Assembly: GCA_036346205.1 (NCBI GenBank)
Contig: JARFJB010000974.1
Location: 1,950,001-2,014,000 of the forward strand
Reading direction: 5' to 3'
Length of the DNA stretch: 64,000 bases
From: Vesta saturnalis
Lineage: Eukaryota; Arthropoda; Insecta; Coleoptera; Lampyridae
The translations under genes and the position numbers were made by a program. Within the stretch, counting starts at the first letter, position 1. Each line of letters opens with the position of its first letter. Under the pieces are notes generated by a model. That model had not been told where the DNA came from. It did not search any database and saw only the letters and a program-made list of their open reading frames with translations. Below, in pieces: positions 62,285 to 64,000 of the stretch.

Positions 62285-62312
62285 TCCAGGACCAATTCCA
62301 TCTTTCAAAACT

Positions 62313-62322
62313 CATATAAAAG
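62313..62322 (+). promoter_or_regulatory. TATA-like box upstream of the major capsid gene
   Basis: CATATAAAAG about 107 bases before the ATG 62429. The leader would be longer than for the neighbouring genes, so this call is weaker. Confidence 0.4.
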
Positions 62323-62428
62323 ACATCATCCCTACAGTAAGTCATTAATTAGTCATCAACCTTCATTGCGGTTAACATCTGCAGAGAAATACTTTTAACG
62401 TCAATTGGTTTAAAAGTTCTCAACCACA

Positions 62429-63665
62429 ATGGCAGAATCGTTAAACGTCTTTCAAAACGTACATTTTGATGATACTATAATTAAATCAGATATTCACACT
62501 TATCTTCCATATGGATCTTCTAAATATGGACCTTCCGAAGAAATACGAATCTTAATTCAAAGTCAAGATCTAATTACGGCTACTTATGATAGTTTTCTGT
62601 ACATAGAAGGTAAACTTGAGCTCAAAAAGAAGATGAAAGAAAAGCATGCAGCTTAACCAACAATTTCCCGAACTTTCTTTTCGAAGAAATTCGTTATGAG
62701 TTAGGTGGTCAGAGTGGATGTTTGTAGAAATCCAGGAATAACATCTACGCTTAAAGGATATATTTCTTATACGGCAAGCAAAAGCAAAGCACTAAGTCAT
62801 TTAGGATGGTCACCAAAGAATGAAGAACCATTACAAGTAGAATTCGATGAGCAAAATGGAGAAAAATCTTTTACAGTATGCATACCATTGAACCACATAT
62901 TTGGAATAATGGAGGATTATCGTCAGGTAATCGTGAATATGCGCCAAGAGTTGGTTTTAATTCGATCTAGAAGCGATACAAACTGTTACTATGGTGAAGT
63001 CGATGCCGCAATAACCTTAAATAAAATTCAATGGAAAGTACCGCACTTAACACTTAGTGATGCTGCGAAACTTAACTTGTTTCAAGGAATCAATAAAAAT
63101 TCTATTATTACTGTTCCATTTCGACAATGGGAGTTGTATGAATTGCCTGCTTTAAAACAAGCAACCTCAGACATATGGCCAATAAAAACATCAACGCAAC
63201 TGGAAAAACCACGTTGGATAATTGTTGCATTCCAACAAGGTAAAAGGTATACAAGGTCAGCAAGGGCTGGAAATTTTGATCACATTAACATCAGAAATCT
63301 TAAAGTACATCTGAATTCTGAGTATTATCCATATGAAGCAATGCATTTGAACTTCAGTGCCAACCAATATATACCTGCCTATCGCAATTTTTGAAATTTC
63401 GTTGTGATTACTATGGTGAAGATGATAAAGATGCATTATTCAACTATTCCGAATTCAAATCATGTCCAATATTTGTAATGGACTGCTCTAAACAAAATGA
63501 ATCCTTAAAAACTCAACAGTGGACATCAAATTGGAAATGGAATCTCTAACACCTTTCGATAATGGAATCGTTGTATATGGTCTTATTCTCCATGATGCTA
63601 TTGTACAGTACAGTCCACTCACCGGAGAAGTGAAAAATTATAATTATTATTGTAGTATAGTCTAA
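62429..63665 (+). pseudogene. major capsid protein, double-jelly-roll type (Polinton/adintovirus MCP)
   Basis: Starts at ATG 62429. The first 60 codons include an EEIRILIQSQDLITATYDSF segment and SFLYIEGKL, a hallmark of insect Polinton/adintovirus hexon-like proteins. Two shifts between 62610 and 62700 are followed by a long clean frame 62705-63394 with STLKGYISY, VCIPLNHIFGIMEDYRQV, QELVLIRSRSD and VPFRQWELYELP. After a further shift at 63394 the C-terminal part (WKWN-, VVYGLILHDAIVQY-like) runs to the stop at 63663-63665. About 410 codons. The protein would form the trimeric capsomers of an icosahedral particle. Broken as sequenced. Confidence 0.88.
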
Positions 63666-63680
63666 TATATATAAATAAAG
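63664..63680 (+). promoter_or_regulatory. TATA box overlapping polyadenylation signal
   Basis: AATATATATAAATAAAG directly follows the MCP stop. It includes TATATAAATA, 42 bases before the ATPase ATG (63722), and AATAAA at 63674-63679 for the MCP transcript, a compact dual-purpose junction. Confidence 0.5.
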
Positions 63681-63721
63681 ATGTTGTAATTATTCGTTTA
63701 GTTTTATTTCATCCATCAAAG

Positions 63722-64000
63722 ATGAAAGTAGTTGCTCAGAAACAAAAACTCTCAATTCAAAATCATGACTTTGATGAAAAGTCTATTACTTCAAAACATG
63801 GTGATTTACTTCCTAATAGTATACGTGGTATTATATGCGCCCTCCAATTGCGGTAAAACAAACGCAATGATCAGTCTGCTTACTGAAAAAATGGTTTGAA
63901 ATTTAAACATGTATACGTATACTCTAAGTCATTGAATCAAAACAAGTACAAACTTTTACAGGAAATCTTACTTCCAATGAAGGACATAGGTTACTTTACC
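63722..64000 (+). pseudogene. packaging ATPase (FtsK/HerA-type), 5' part, runs off window
   Basis: ATG at 63722. About 35 codons of lead-in, then after a one-base shift near 63838 the Walker A P-loop PSNCGKT (about 63843-63863), followed by NAMISLLTEK. A second shift near 63890 is followed by KHVYVYSKSLNQNKY and EILLPM. This is the start of the A32-like DNA-packaging ATPase that pumps the genome into Polinton and related viral capsids. The Walker B and the rest are beyond the window. The position after MCP fits the gene set. Truncated by the window, so its full state cannot be judged. Confidence 0.78.

Overview
The window looks like arthropod, most likely insect, nuclear DNA. It is very AT-rich and holds at least eleven long (TA)n microsatellites, tRNA-derived SINEs, Gypsy and BEL/Pao LTR retrotransposons, LINE fragments, mariner, pogo and ISL2EU-type DNA transposons, five copies of a DUF4817-type mariner-like transposase and, at the right edge, a Polinton/adintovirus-like gene block. 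No ordinary host gene could be supported. Nearly every coding region is interrupted by stops or single-base frameshifts.

Layout. 1-10.5 kb: microsatellites, a broken DUF4817 transposase (153-811), fold-back MITEs (1026-1281, 9848-10212, probably 5934-6378), direct and inverted repeats, and a tRNA-derived SINE family whose tails run into (TA)n tracts. 10.53-20.34 kb: one repeat-rich unit with a motif-rich unknown repeat, a pogo-like element with intact ends (13115-15573) carrying a SINE with a complete tRNA cloverleaf, a minus-strand Gypsy element (about 15.75-19.61 kb) and the 3' end of a LINE. 20.34-30.44 kb: a second tandem copy of that unit. It starts nearly identical, then decays from about 23.0 kb into smeared, indel-riddled sequence that still tracks the first copy in order and ends in the missing Gypsy 5' LTR. 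This looks like a false duplication or unpolished long-read consensus rather than biology.

30.4-52.4 kb: a nest of transposons. It holds DUF4817-element fragments, a minus-strand LINE RT, a 3.1-kb palindromic element (33437-36517), and an ISL2EU-like element (about 36.5-51.1 kb) with a broken IS4EU/DDE_Tnp_4 transposase. A BEL/Pao retrotransposon (41331-50800, TSD CATTT) is inserted in the right inverted repeat of that element, and a 2.87-kb DUF4817 element with about 850-bp inverted repeats (45499-48365) is inserted inside the BEL. A mariner (51124-52296, TA TSD) sits at the far edge. 52.4-59 kb is mostly unassigned, with another minus-strand DUF4817 transposase and a minisatellite dense in TCAAGGTCA.

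59.4-64 kb (plus strand): an integrated adintovirus/Polinton segment. In order it has an unrecognised protein, a PLA2-domain virion protein, an adenain-like cysteine protease, a penton-like minor capsid protein, a double-jelly-roll-type major capsid protein, and the start of a packaging ATPase running off the window. Together these form a virion-assembly module. Four of the genes have a TATA-like box just upstream. DNA polymerase B and integrase are not in the window. The genes carry frameshifts that may be decay or assembly error.
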